Positions 47,064 through 57,973 of a stretch of DNA of 64,000 bases are shown piece by piece. The stretch is from Rhizophagus clarus. Its lineage: Eukaryota; Glomeromycota; Glomeromycetes; Glomerales; Glomeraceae. Both the position numbers and the translations under genes were made by a program. The DNA is taken from positions 1,736,001 to 1,800,000 of the forward strand of contig BLAL01000215.1 in the NCBI GenBank assembly GCA_015698045.1. The letters run 5' to 3'. How positions within the stretch are numbered: the first letter of the stretch is position 1; each line of letters opens with the position of its first letter. The notes beneath the pieces are model-generated. The model did not search any database and was not told where the DNA came from. It worked only from the letters and a program-made list of their open reading frames with translations.

Positions 47064-47256
47064 TTCTTAAAGAAATTATAGATATTAGTCATATGAACCT
47101 ATTGGCAACAGAGTCCCAAAAATCATAGCGGCTTCTACCATTAATATTGTGGTAGGCGCGGTTTCTGTCTCGGCGTATGTCAACAAGTTTGTCCATCATA
47201 GCCCAGTTCCAATGGACGTTATAGTGGAAACGACGTGAACGTGTGTGGCGAGGCAT

Positions 47257-47600
47257 TATTAGTTTAGATTTGATTTTTATAATTTAATTTTGGGATGAGT
47301 AAAAATTTGAAAGAAAGTCGTAAAATGTCACTTTAAATAAAATTTGAACAATACCTCTTTGGTTTGATTTTATTTCTCGTTTCAATTAAATTTAATTTAT
47401 TACACTTTTCATCATTAAACATATTAATTAAATCATGTACATGTTTAATTGTTTTAAATATAAATATCAATATATCATATTTAAAAATAAAACAATTTAT
47501 TATTAGCACATTCTATTGAATTTTAAATATTTTGCATACATTTCTTAAAAAAATTAATTTTTTTTAATCAATTTAATTAAAAATAATTAAATATTTTGCG
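47257..47600 (-). promoter_or_regulatory. Presumed promoter/5' flank of the Myb/SANT-like gene
   Basis: Non-coding AT-rich DNA directly upstream of the ATG at 47256, ending where the Plavaka element begins. No specific site recognised. Near 47527 and 47592 a block AAATATTTTGC(A/G)TACATTTCTTAA occurs twice, one copy at the transposon border. Confidence 0.35.
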
Positions 47601-47630
47601 TACATTTCTTAAAAAAATCATAAAAAAAAT

Positions 47631-47838
47631 CTTGTACATCGTACATACAATTACTAAATATCATCCCCTTGTAATAAATAAAAAATTACGCAACACAAAT
47701 TCAACACAAATTCAACACAAATTTAACAAATTTAACGAAATTTGGCCAAAATTAATAATATTTTACCAGAATTATCAACACAAATTGAACACAAATTTCA
47801 GTCACGATTTATTTATGTTATACCCGCGTTGTTAATAA
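47631..47838 (+). repeat. Left terminal inverted repeat of the Plavaka element
   Basis: Inverted match to 53545-53790. Contains several CAACACAAATT repeats, likely transposase-binding subterminal sites. Confidence 0.85.
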
Positions 47839-47944
47839 TTAAATAAATAAATCTGCATTTTATTTATGATATGCAAAACGTGACCATAAATTCTTTTAAG
47901 GATATAATTTTATTAAAATAAATCAAAACTCCTATATCAAGTGA

Positions 47945-50933
47945 CTAAAAAATATATTTATTTACGAAATATTCATTTTGTTTATCAAATCGGGGTACTA
48001 TGTGAACGACACCATGTATAGACTCTATAGCTACAAAGTTATATAATTCTATCAATTTTAAGTGAACACATCCATATAAATATAGGTTCCTTTTAGATTT
48101 AAAATCGTACCATTGAATTAATGCGAGATTTAGCGGTGGGTCTGTTAATACTTCTGCTAACAATAAGGCCTATAAATAATAAATATTTATTAATACTTTT
48201 ATAATAAATTATTACATAAATTGGAAAAATACCTGTCCATAACAAAGTCCTTTGTCTGATATATAATCATTTGATTCTTCAGAATCCATTGAAATAGCTA
48301 TGTCGCTAAACCATACTTTATTATGATACCTGTTTGTGGCACGCATTATGGCACCATTTTCCAGTGTTACTGATCCGTATATGTTTATTCGGGTTTCATC
48401 AATAATTGTGAAACCATCAAGTAAATCTAGATATGAATCCAGACAACTTATAAATCTAGCAAAACCAGTCTGCATTTTATTGTCTACAGAATCTTTTTTT
48501 TCATTAAAAAATGTATTTGCATCTTGTAAAGAGAATTCAAAGAGTCTTGCAAAAAATTTACAAGTGCGAGGTGTTTTTGTCGGATTCACTGAATGTTGAG
48601 ACATTCTAATAGATATTGCTTGACGTTTTATCTATTAATTTAATTTCCATCTTAAGTTATATAATAAATATATACAATAAATAAAATTTTCAAATACTTA
48701 CAGTTCGTAAAAGCTGAGGTTCGACATCTTTTTTATTGCTAATTCGGTAGGGTATTTTAACGAAATATTTGTGAAGACTTTCGTAAGTTTCTGTAGTATA
48801 GCCATTTATTGCGCCATAAGATCGTATTGAGTCAATAATATGATAAACCCATGAATGCAATTTAGGTAACTTCAAATTGGAAGGAGAAACAAATTTAAAA
48901 GCCTTGACAAACATCCGGGCCCATCTATATATTGCATCCTAAAATTTAAATGTTAATTTAATTTATTTAATTTAAATTTTCAATTTTACTAAAATTTTAA
49001 TACATACATTAAATTTCTCCAAGTCACTTTCACTAAATTCTTCATATCTACTTAAAATATACATTTCATTCCAATATTCGTACAATTTTGTAAGATCATC
49101 ATTATTTACAAAATTATCTACTTCGTTATTATTTTCATCATATAAATTATCAATAACAAATATCATGACTTTCATCAAACTTCGATATTCACTAGCAGTT
49201 AATCTTGCAATTGACTGCAGTCCATTGGAAAAAATTTTAATGCCGGAAAAACGTGGAATTGCTGCTAGACAGCGATCTACTTCTTCAACTAATTTATTAC
49301 CATTAACATGTTGCGATTTTAAGATATCGCACGTGAAGATAATTTGATAACGAAATAATCCTAAATCTAAATGATGCATTCTGTCAGGAACGGTAGCCAA
49401 GTAGATATTTATATTCCTTGATAATATAAATATTTATAATTAATATATATATATGTTATTATAATTATTTCTACTTTTGCATACTTACGGTAAATCCCAA
49501 AAAAAATTATGTACAGATTCTATGCAAACAGATCTTTGTGTATCATTTTCAAAATGTTTACACATTTCATCATGAGTTCTTAGTATTACATCGTTAACCG
49601 ATAAGTCTATATTTGCAAGATTTTCTCTTTTAACTAAACAGGAGTGATATGGAAGGTTTGAATTAGAGGATTTATAAACTAAACAAAAACTTGCAGCCTC
49701 CGGCCAATCTGCAATAATAGTTGAAACTCTAGGATAAAACCAGGTATTTTCATTATTTATAAAAAGGTCTATACCATCTTTTAATAAAATAATTGGTTCT
49801 AGTAAATGACGTAAAGATTTATGAAAGGTATCACGAACCAGATCTTTATTTGCAGCTTCTAAAATTGGTAAATATCCCAAAAGTTGCTTTGCATCCTGTT
49901 TATTACGACGCCATATTGGGATATTACCTAATGTAATATATATTGGATGCAATTGACTTTTTCCTAATGTATCTGTAGTTGTTGCATCTGAATATAAAAT
50001 AATTGATAATAATTTGGAACCAGTAGGTAAGGATTCTTGCGTAGTTTTCCACCATTTTCCAGTGTTTTGTTCACTGTAAATACTTTCTCTATTATACTAT
50101 AAAATAATATAAATAAATTAAAATAAATATTATTTAGATTATTGAATTAACTAATATTTACTATTTACCTCATAGTTTTCGTAAGATAGCGCAAAATTTT
50201 GTGTTATGTCAGGAACAGTTAAGATATTTTTGATGCACTGTATTAAGTTTTGATAATAAAGAAAATAATCTTTATCCTCATGTTTTGTTATAAGAACTTT
50301 ACTAAATTCTAAATTAGAAAACTTCATATTATTCATAAATGCTCGTCCCTGTTCGATATTTTTTGGTAATGGTGATTCTGTAAGATTTGAATGTTTATTA
50401 AAAAAACGTATTATTTCATTACCACCTTTATTGTTTATTTTATATTTCGTTACTAATAACATTAGATCTTTATAAGCATCATTAGGAAAATCTGTACAAG
50501 TTTTGGTATTGAGATTTTTGGGTTCTTCAAAAATTTCAGGCTCTTCAGATGAATCTAATATATTTTAAAGTTACTATCTTCAAGACTCATCTCTGATATT
50601 GCACTTCCAATACTGTCAAATGACATATTTTGTACATCATTATCATCATTCACCTAAAATTATAAACCAAATGAGTTAGTATAATTTGAGCTTTTTCTTG
50701 AGAGCTTTAAAAAGAATAATCTGAAATAACATAATTACCTCAACTTTATCATTTTCATATTCACTACTTAGATTACTTCTTGTATCCATTTCACTGCTAT
50801 ATTTTTCACTATCATTATTATCATCATCTTCTTCTACTTCTACTTCTACATTTTTTAAGCATTTTTGGGCATGTTGAGTATATGCAAAGCGTTGACTGAA
50901 TATTCGCATACAAAGGGGGCATTTGAAACTCAT
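47945..50933 (-). CDS. Plavaka-like transposase, seven exons, one frameshift
   Basis: Exons inferred from frames and GT-AG borders: 50933-50739, 50653-50169, 50096-49489, 49416-49008, 48938-48702, 48631-48233, 48169-47945. Phases agree at every junction except for a one-base-type slip inside exon 2 (near 50570, an A/T run), so it is nearly intact, about 850 residues. The N-terminus is a C2H2-like finger (CPLCMRIFSQRFAYTQHAQKC) followed by an acidic region. The core carries the Plavaka signature: ILYSDATTTDTLGKSQ, HPIYITLGNIPIWRR and KQLLGYLPIL, then PDRMHHLDLGLFRYQI. The gene lies inside long TIRs, divergent from the accessory gene at 52083, and would encode the cut-and-paste enzyme. The exon-2 slip could be a real mutation, a sequencing error or an unrecognised splice. 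Confidence 0.82.
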
Positions 50934-52082
50934 GTTGCTAAATTAATGCGTCAAATTTGATGAAAAGTATTAATTCACTATTCAATTTATATGAGATTTT
51001 GTGTGCTAATAAAATTATATTTCATTGTAAAAATTTATGAATTAATTGAATGGATTACAATTGATTGAGTTATTTGAATAGATACGACTACGCAAATTTA
51101 CGCATTAATGAATGGAACTGGCTGTAAGAATCTGGTGGCTAATATCGCGGAATCATTCGCAAATTTACGCATTATAGCAAAATTTAAAATATGCGAAACA
51201 CTCAGCAATTTTGCTGCCAGGAACTTGCTGAGTTCGTGGGCTGACAAATCTAAAAATAAATGTAACAAGTCTATGATGTAACATATAAATATTGTTTATT
51301 ATTTTGTTTACTATTTCAACTTGCCAGCAACCTGTCAACCCGTGAATCTGACAGCAAAAGTGCTGAATGTTTCGCATATTTTGAATTTGCTGTAACGGGC
51401 TGTAAGAATCCGGATGGCTAATACGGCTTATTCAATTGGCTAATCATCTGATAATCAGCCGCAAATTTATTGGCTTAACACATTTTACAATAATGGACGG
51501 ATGATCAGCCACAAATTTATGCGATAATCAGTTATAAGCGTTCAAGATCACTATCAATCTGATTAGCCAAATGAGTTCACTGGCTGCAACTTTTTTTTTG
51601 CCATGCATACAAAGCTCCAACATGTGTAACATCTTATTTTTTTATAAATGGGTGTTGATTAATACTTTGATTGTACTATATGCTTTTACGAGAGTTTTTT
51701 TAAAAATTCTCTCATGAAAGTGTTACAATTTTTTTTTCGTAATATCACGATGCAAAATTTTTGCATTAGTTCATTCATTTTTTGTAATATTTCGCATTAG
51801 TTTATCCATTTTTCGCAATATTTCGCAAGTTTTTTTTCTTTTTTAGTATAGAATGGCGGAAATGACGTTATGACAGCTTGCCTCCTTTTTCTGAACATCT
51901 GGTTCATGTATTTCTCCTTTTTCGTATTTTTAGTTCCTCATTTTCAAATTTCTGGTTCATGTCTTTCCCCTTTTTCACATATTTTTCTCTTTTCGTATTT
52001 CTAGTTCCTCTTCAAATTTCTAGTAATATCTTTTTCTCCTTTTCGAGTTTAGTTCATATCTCCTCCCTCACATATTATCCCG
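50934..52082. promoter_or_regulatory. Intergenic between divergent transposon genes
   Basis: Likely bidirectional promoter area. It holds a small inverted-repeat element (51179-51397) flanked by direct repeats of GGCTGTAAGAATC (51120 and 51409 areas). 51870-52080 is pyrimidine-rich, with repeats of TTCTGGTTCATGT/TTTCTCCTTTT leading to the accessory gene's ATG. Confidence 0.5.
51179..51397. mobile_element. Small MITE-like inverted repeat inside the Plavaka element
   Basis: The left end GCAAAATTTAAAATATGCGA continues through AACACTCAGCAATTTTGCTG. The right end is its inverted, slightly diverged copy (CAGCAAAAGTGCTGAATG, TTTCGCATATTTTGAATTTG). About 219 bp, no coding capacity. Confidence 0.6.
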
Positions 52083-53481
52083 ATGGCTACAAAACGTGGT
52101 GAAAAACGAAATATTGATGATAATGAAAGAATCTCAAGACGTAATACTGAGAAGAGTAGTGAAGCCGAGAAATGAATAAGATTATCAGACGATAACGTTG
52201 AAGGTATATATGACATGATATGTATCATATTTTTTATAAGAAATTATATAATATATAGTAAATTATATTTTATTGTTAAAGTTAATAAAAAATCAATAGA
52301 GAAACTATTAAGAACTAATTCGCAGATAATTTCTAAGCTTGAAGTTCTTATCACCGGACAAAAAAATCTCGAAACCCATCTCTCGGGCATAGAAAAAAAG
52401 CTCAACGATGATAACAAAAATAATAATACAATAGATCCAGAATATATAAAGGTAATAAAGATGAATATTATTTAATGTAAACCTGAAATGCTAACCTCGT
52501 TTGATTAGGAGTTTGTTAAGAAGGTGTCGAAAATTTTATTTGAAAATTTTATTTATCCTTCGCAAGACGAGTACAGACTCGCTACCGAAAAATATTTAAA
52601 AGACGAAAAACCAGAATTTATACGCCAGTTCAAAAAAAATCAATGGATTATTTTTTTCAAAAAAAAATTGCCCCGACTGTAAGTTAAAGCAATTATGAAT
52701 TTTATTAAATTTCATATTAATATTTTTTTTTAATAGTTAGTACAACAACATAGAAGCATACGAGGGATGTTCACGTCTAGAGTCAAAGATGTTATGTATT
52801 CTGTTTTTGAAGCGACTGGGCTTAAATTACCGTCTATTAACACTCAGGTTAGTCTGTCAAAGATTCAGGAATGGAAGAGTAAGCCAGAGGTGAAAAGATG
52901 TTACAACAACCTATTTAAAAAGGTTAAAGATGGGCAACCTACGACATATATGTCGCTGATAATCGATAAGTTGCGAAAAGAAAATAAAAATCCCTCAAAA
53001 ACCCAAATAGCTTATGCGATTAGCATATGTGAAACGTACTTAAATCCTAATAATCAAAACATTCAAATGAGCGAAAGTATAATGAAGTCAAAGATAATCA
53101 ACAACTTAGTAAGTTTTTAATTTACAATTTGCAAAATGTGAATTATTTGAATTACAGTTTATTTATTTATTTATTTATTTTTAGCAAAAGTTGGAAAATA
53201 GGGATAAATTTACACATTTGGACGACGATTCTCATGATGGTAATGATGTAGATAATGGTGGTGATGGAGCAGCTGACGATGGAGCAGGTGCAGCTGACGA
53301 TGATGCGACTAATGATGGTAGGCCTAACGATAGTGCGGCTAACGATAGTGCGGCCAACAATGGTGCGGCTAACGATAGCATAGCTGACGATGATATACTT
53401 TCTAGTGACTCTTATAACACAGAGGAGGAAGGTCGGTATGTAAATAGTTTATTAGAGAATTATGGGTTGCATAGGAAATAA
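52083..53481 (+). CDS. Plavaka-element accessory protein, five exons, acidic repeat tail
   Basis: Exons inferred: 52083-52203, 52282-52451, 52509-52678, 52737-53108, 53185-53481. The protein starts MATKRGEKRNIDDNERISRR. It has a coiled-coil-like part (SQIISKLEVLITGQKNLETH) and a lysine-rich middle (VKDVMYSVFEATGLKLP). The tail is extremely acidic, with repeated AADD/ANDS units, and ends SLLENYGLHRK. Breaks: an in-frame TGA at 52173-52175 (Trp codon expected by context) and a phase mismatch between exons 3 and 4, probably an indel in the A/T runs near 52650. It is therefore likely degenerate in this copy. It sits divergently from the transposase within the same TIRs, suggesting a helper role. 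I do not recognise its family. Confidence 0.6.
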
Positions 53482-53544
53482 ATATTATTTTTTATATATA
53501 TCACACGTAATAGCATTTTTTTACCATAATAATATAGTTTTAAT

Positions 53545-53790
53545 AAATAAAATGGTTATTAATTCTTAACAATACGGGTGTAACATAAATAAATCGTAGC
53601 TGAAATTTGTGTTCAATTTGTGTTCAATTTGTGTTGATAATTCTGGTAAAAAATTTGTTAATTTTGGCCAAATTTCGTTAAATTTGTTGAATTTGTGTTG
53701 AATTTGTGTTGATAATTTTTAATTTATTACGAGGGGATGATATTTAGTAATTGTGCATATACAATTTCTGTAACGATGTACATGATTTTT
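53545..53790 (-). repeat. Right terminal inverted repeat of the Plavaka element
   Basis: Inverted match to 47631-47838, including the CAACACAAATT subterminal repeats. Confidence 0.85.
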
Positions 53791-53800
53791 TAAAATGCGG

Positions 53801-54019
53801 ATTTCCGTAATTTTACGATATCGTATTTTCTGGCCAATCAAAATTAGGTTGATCCTTGCATGTGATTTAATCATTTAATCATGCACGCGTTTTTTGTCTT
53901 ATTTATTTTTGTCTCTTATTTCTTTATTCTTTTGTTCAATATTTTTAATTTTTTTGTCTCTTCTTTCTATTATTTCTTTAATTATATACAATATATTTAC
54001 ATATATTTCATAATTTATT
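53801..54019. other. Pyrimidine-rich spacer
   Basis: T/C-rich on the plus strand (TCTTATTTCTTTATTC-like). It leads into the tandem array that starts at 54020. No gene. Confidence 0.4.
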
Positions 54020-54700
54020 GCTTTGCAGGTATAGAAATATTTGTTTATTAATACTAATTATTTTCGTTTTTTTTTACCTCTTTGTTACTTTGTATCATAA
54101 TACTAACAATAATATCCATGTTTCCTTTATTCCTTTTTACTTGTACTTTAATACTAATGATACTAACAATACTAACAACATGTTTATTTTTTCCTTTCTC
54201 TTTATTTCTTTATTCTCTTTGCAGGTATAGAAATATTTATTTATTAATACTAATTATTTTAATATTAACGCGTTTTTTTTTACCTCTTTGTTACTTTGTA
54301 TCGTAATACTAACAATAATATCCATGTTTCCTTTATTCCTTTTTACTTGTACTTTAATACTAACGATACTAACAATACTAACAACATGTTTTTTTTTCCT
54401 TTCTCTTTATTTCTTTATTCTTTTGTTCAATTACTTTGCAGGTATAGAAATATTTATTTATTAATACTAATTATTTTAATATTAACGTGTTTTTTTTTAC
54501 CTCTTTGTTACTTTATGTCGTAATACTAACAATACTATCTACGTTTCCTTTATTCCTTTTTACTTGTACTTTAATACTAACGATAATATCCATGTTTCTT
54601 TTACTCCTTTTACTGTTTCTTTAACTCTTTTTACCTTAATACTAACAATACTAACAATATTTCTTTTATCTTTATATCTAATACCAACGTTACTATAGCT
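54020..54700 (+). repeat. Tandem array with CAG|GTAT junctions and TACTAAC boxes
   Basis: Three units of about 196-217 bp. Each opens with TTTGCAGGTATAGAAATATT (GT at 54029, 54225 and 54442), runs through TTAATACTAATTATTTT, then ACCTCTTTGTTACTTT, several ATACTAACAATACTAAC boxes and a T/C tract. It ends at the next TTTGCAGGTATAG; the third unit degrades by about 54700. TACTAAC is the strict branch-point consensus, and CAG|GT is an acceptor fused to a donor. Short hydrophobic frames over the array are repeat artefacts. Confidence 0.8.
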
Positions 54701-54849
54701 GTTTCTCTTCTTTTTACATCTAATTGTATCATTACTCTTTCTTTTTTTACTTTTATATATTCTGTATATAGTAATAAATACTTGTAATTTTTATAATTTA
54801 ATTCATATTATATCTAATAAAATATACATTATATAAACTTATAGTACAA

Positions 54850-55276
54850 AAATGAATTTTGAAACATTACAAAATATTTATGTAAAATTACGAATCGTCA
54901 AAATATTTTAAAAAGTTGCAAAATATTACGCAATAAAATTACACAATATTACGAACTGTAAAATTACGAAACTTTGCATATCGTAATATTTTGAAATATT
55001 TTAAAAAGTTACAAAATATTACGCTTATGCAAACTTGCGGCGGGTCTGGAAACTTACGAAATATTATGTAAAATTACGAAATATTGCGAATGCGTAAAAT
55101 TACGGAATATTACAAACCGTAAAATTACGAAACTTTGCATATCATAATATTTTAAATATTTTAAAAAGTTACGAAATATTACTCTTCCGCAAACTTGCGG
55201 CGGGTCTGAAAACTTACGAAATATTATGATGCGTAATCTTGCGCAACTTTTCGTACTATAAAATTTCCTGATGTTA
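54850..55276. repeat. ATTACG-rich repeats, tandem duplication of about 161 bp
   Basis: A block with GAAACTTTGCATATCGTAAT ... AACTTGCGGCGGGTCTG ... ACTTACGAAATATTATG occurs twice (anchors at about 54968 and 55129). Its right border CTATAAAATTTCCTGATG is the inverted form of the 29174 border, linking it to the 29.2-29.9 kb array. Confidence 0.7.
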
Positions 55277-55619
55277 TAAATATAATGATTTATATATAGA
55301 GAAATTATATTCTTTAATATTTTAAAAAATTTGAAAAATTAGTATTCATATAAAGTATTAGTAGTAAAGAAAGAAAAAGAAAATAATTTGATAATATCTT
55401 ATGAATGAATAATTAAAAAATTTCAGAAAGATTTTTATGATAGATTTGCAAATAAGAAATAATAAAATTGAAAAATAATAATATATTAAAAGTTATAGAA
55501 TTTTATTATAATTAAGAAAAAATTAATATAATCAAAATAATTAATTTAATTTTTTTTATAAATGTAAAAAAAAAATAATAGTCATGTAAAATAAAAAAAA
55601 AAAAAAATATATAAATATA
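55277..55619. other. AT-rich spacer
   Basis: No gene or clear repeat seen. Confidence 0.45.
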
Positions 55620-55990
55620 TGGGCAGACCTATAGCAAAAGGTAAAGCTCAGCCAAAAAATTTTTTTTAAGATTTTATTATAATTATAAAAAAATCTTTTT
55701 TTATTTATAATATATACTATTAATAAAAAAATTAAATTTTTAATGATTTATAATTTATATATTTTTCTTTTATTTCATTTAATAAGTTATATAAATATGC
55801 TAGAAAAAAACTGATACTTTTAATGAATTCCTTGTAAAATTTTGATCTAGTTTAAAAAAAACTAACTTAAAAATTTTTAAAAAGTTTTTAAAATAGCAAC
55901 AATTCTTTAAATTAATTAAATAATTAAATTTATAATTATTTTAAAATTATGTTATTATTCCAGCCCTACCTTTTGCTGTAAGTCTACCCA
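55620..55990. mobile_element. 371-bp MITE with TA flanks
   Basis: Ends are TGGGCAGACCTATAGCAAAA on the left and, inverted, TGGGTAGACTTACAGCAAAA on the right, with similarity for about 30 bp. TA lies on both sides (55618-55619 and 55991-55992), as in Tc1/mariner-type elements. The interior is AT-rich and non-coding. Confidence 0.75.
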
Positions 55991-55992
55991 TA

Positions 55993-56500
55993 TTAAAAAA
56001 AATTATATTATTACTTATGGTTTTATTCTAAAAATAATTTAGAATAAAGATATAATGATGATTATTATAAATTGATTTTAAAAAAAAAGTTAATTATTAA
56101 GAAATATAATGAATTAAAATTAGAGAAATTTATATTCAGTATCCCTGCGTAATGCTTAAATATATTACTCTGGGATGCGATTTATATAAATCTTATGTGG
56201 AAAAAAAAATTGTCCAAATGACTTTGAAGTCTAAACTCTGGAGTTAATTGAATTTTAATTGTACAGATTTTTATACTGTTATACTGTATTCTTTTATACC
56301 ATATTGCAAAATTAAATTGATTTAGTAATTTTTTATTGGTTTAGTATTAGTACACTATTAGTTAGTACTCTAGTTAAGATCGCATATGTAATATATTGTA
56401 ATTAACACTTGTAAGCGCTCTATTCTCTTACAAAAAAAGAAATAACAAAAAAAATTTGCTATTAATCGTATCATGTAACATTTTTTAGGTTTGTTACTTA
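55993..56500. other. AT-rich spacer downstream of the FAR1/MULE pseudogene
   Basis: No gene supported. I could not identify a transposon terminus here. Confidence 0.4.
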
Positions 56501-57364
56501 TTACCTGCATTTTTATGAAAAGCAGCGTTATAACCTATTTTATTGCAAACAGTACATTTGTAAGAGTTCCTAATTTTGGGTCTTTCTCAAACACCTTATT
56601 CTTTCTCTGTGCTACTCAAGTACCTCTGTTTAGGTGATCAGCCTTTAGTAACAACTTTGTTCAGATTCTTTATATTTTGGAGATTTATATCAATTATTTT
56701 TCTTTCTTTTTCAGTTTCATACTCCTCTATTTGACTTCTATTTAATATAGAGCTAGTATCATTATCATTTATTCAAATTTCTTGAGGATTGCTGAGTATT
56801 TCGTTAGTGGCATTAACAGCAGACCTTTCATCAATAGTGGACCTTTCATCAAGCACCAGAGATCTTTCAGATATATTTTGATTGGATTTTCTTTTAATAT
56901 AATCTTGAAGAATAATGCTTATTTCATTATCTTCTTGTTCAACTGCAAGTAAAGTAGCCATTTATGCTAATCCCCATACATGACCATACAAATTTCTTTT
57001 ATAAACAGCTTTTTTAAGTATAGGAATAGTTATTGGGATTGTAACAGGCTTTTATATAAGTAATTTGTTTTCATCCATAAATTTATTTTTCTGAATACTT
57101 TCTCTATTATTAAATACTATACTTTCTTGCAGATTCTCATCTTGATAAATACCTTTATACCATCTTTAAGGTATCATGCTGATGTGGAATACTGCAGTCT
57201 TGAAATTCATTATAACGTGAAAGTAGTGACAACATATTATTCCCTTTGAAATGGATTTAAGACATGAAAATGATATTGCATTAACAATAATAACGTAATG
57301 TACATGATGTTTTCTTTCATTTTGTATATCTACAATTTTCCATATTTCTAATACATCGTCTTGT

Positions 57365-57973
57365 TAAGATAGCATACCGACTAATTAATCAAAACTATAT
57401 CAGATACTTAGTTAATTTTACTATGATCAAAATTTTTTATTACACGAAGTTTAAATCTATCTATTCCTTCTTTATAAATCATTTACTATTAAAAAGACTT
57501 AAACTTTAAAAAGATTCCCACAAATATCATAGTTATTTTTCTTCTTTTTTTTTTATTGGAAATTATTCTTAAGAACTGTTACAAAATAATTACGTTCTTT
57601 TTTTTCAAAAATTTTTTAAAAATTCCTATAGTATCTTCTTAAAAAGAAAAAATATGTGAAATTTATTAGGTTTTTAGAATAAACCTCTTAGAATTTTATA
57701 TTAAAAGTGAAATATCTGAATGTAACTTTATTCTTAAACTACTTATAAACTTGCTGTAGAAATCAGGAAGTAAATTCGTATTTCAATAATGAGGTGAAAC
57801 ATTTTAAATAATTAATTAGCATACAATATATATATAAACGTCATAAATGAATATTCTAACATTTATGTATGATTTGCTGCGGGTTTTAAATCTGATCTGA
57901 TAAAAATCTCCAATATCTAAATTTTAATAGTTAGTTGATATAGTTTTGATTAATTAGTCAGTATGCCACCCTA
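57365..57973. mobile_element. 609-bp MITE with about 9-bp TSD inside the MULE relic
   Basis: Ends are TAAGATAGCATACCGACTAA and, inverted, TAGGGTGGCATACTGACTAA, with similarity over more than 40 bp (CTAATTAATCAAAACTATAT). The direct repeats TCGTCTTGT (57356-57364) and TCATCTTGT (57974-57982) flank it with one mismatch. A 9-bp duplication suggests a Mutator-type non-autonomous element. The host reading frame continues on both sides, supporting precise insertion. Confidence 0.78.

Larger units (their letters stand above)
30280..47256 (-). pseudogene. Myb/SANT (trihelix)-like small protein gene, intron 1 invaded by two LINEs
   Basis: Four exons can be joined with agreeing phases. Exon 1 is 47256-47099 (ATG at 47256), exon 2 30668-30590, exon 3 30514-30412 and exon 4 30335-30280 (TAA). 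Coding length is 396 nt, 131 residues. The protein starts MPRHTRSRRFHYNVHWNW, continues MMDKLVDIRRDRNRAYHN and YDFWDSVANRI, then SGQQYSQKWRNLIRDYH (exon 2). The spaced Trp residues with SQKWRNL match Myb/SANT or trihelix DNA-binding folds. Exon 3 ends in YYREFRTRFWERP; exon 4 is Arg-rich. All introns are GT-AG. Intron 1 would be about 77 nt without its 16.35 kb of LINE sequence. Exon 3 has one in-frame TAG (30470-30468), plausibly CAG or TGG mutated, so the gene is probably dead or needs another splice form. Cellular role unknown; it could itself belong to a multicopy or transposon-linked family. Confidence 0.72.
47600..53800. mobile_element. Plavaka-type (CACTA superfamily) transposon with long TIRs
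   Basis: About 6.2 kb bounded by inverted repeats of about 200 bp (left about 47631-47838, right about 53545-53790). They share GTACATCG, CAATTACTAAATATCATCCCC, repeated CAACACAAATTCAACACAAA blocks, AACGAAATTTGGCCAAAATT, ACCAGAATTATCAACACAAA and CGATTTATTTATGTTA. Two divergent genes lie inside: a seven-exon transposase on the minus strand and a five-exon accessory gene on the plus strand. The outermost bases and target duplication are not resolved because the flanks are A-rich. The transposase sequence supports the family. Confidence 0.82.

Noticed and set aside
54018-54523. Three 70-75 residue hydrophobic frames that resemble membrane peptides
   Set aside because: They are the same T-rich tandem repeat translated in different frames.
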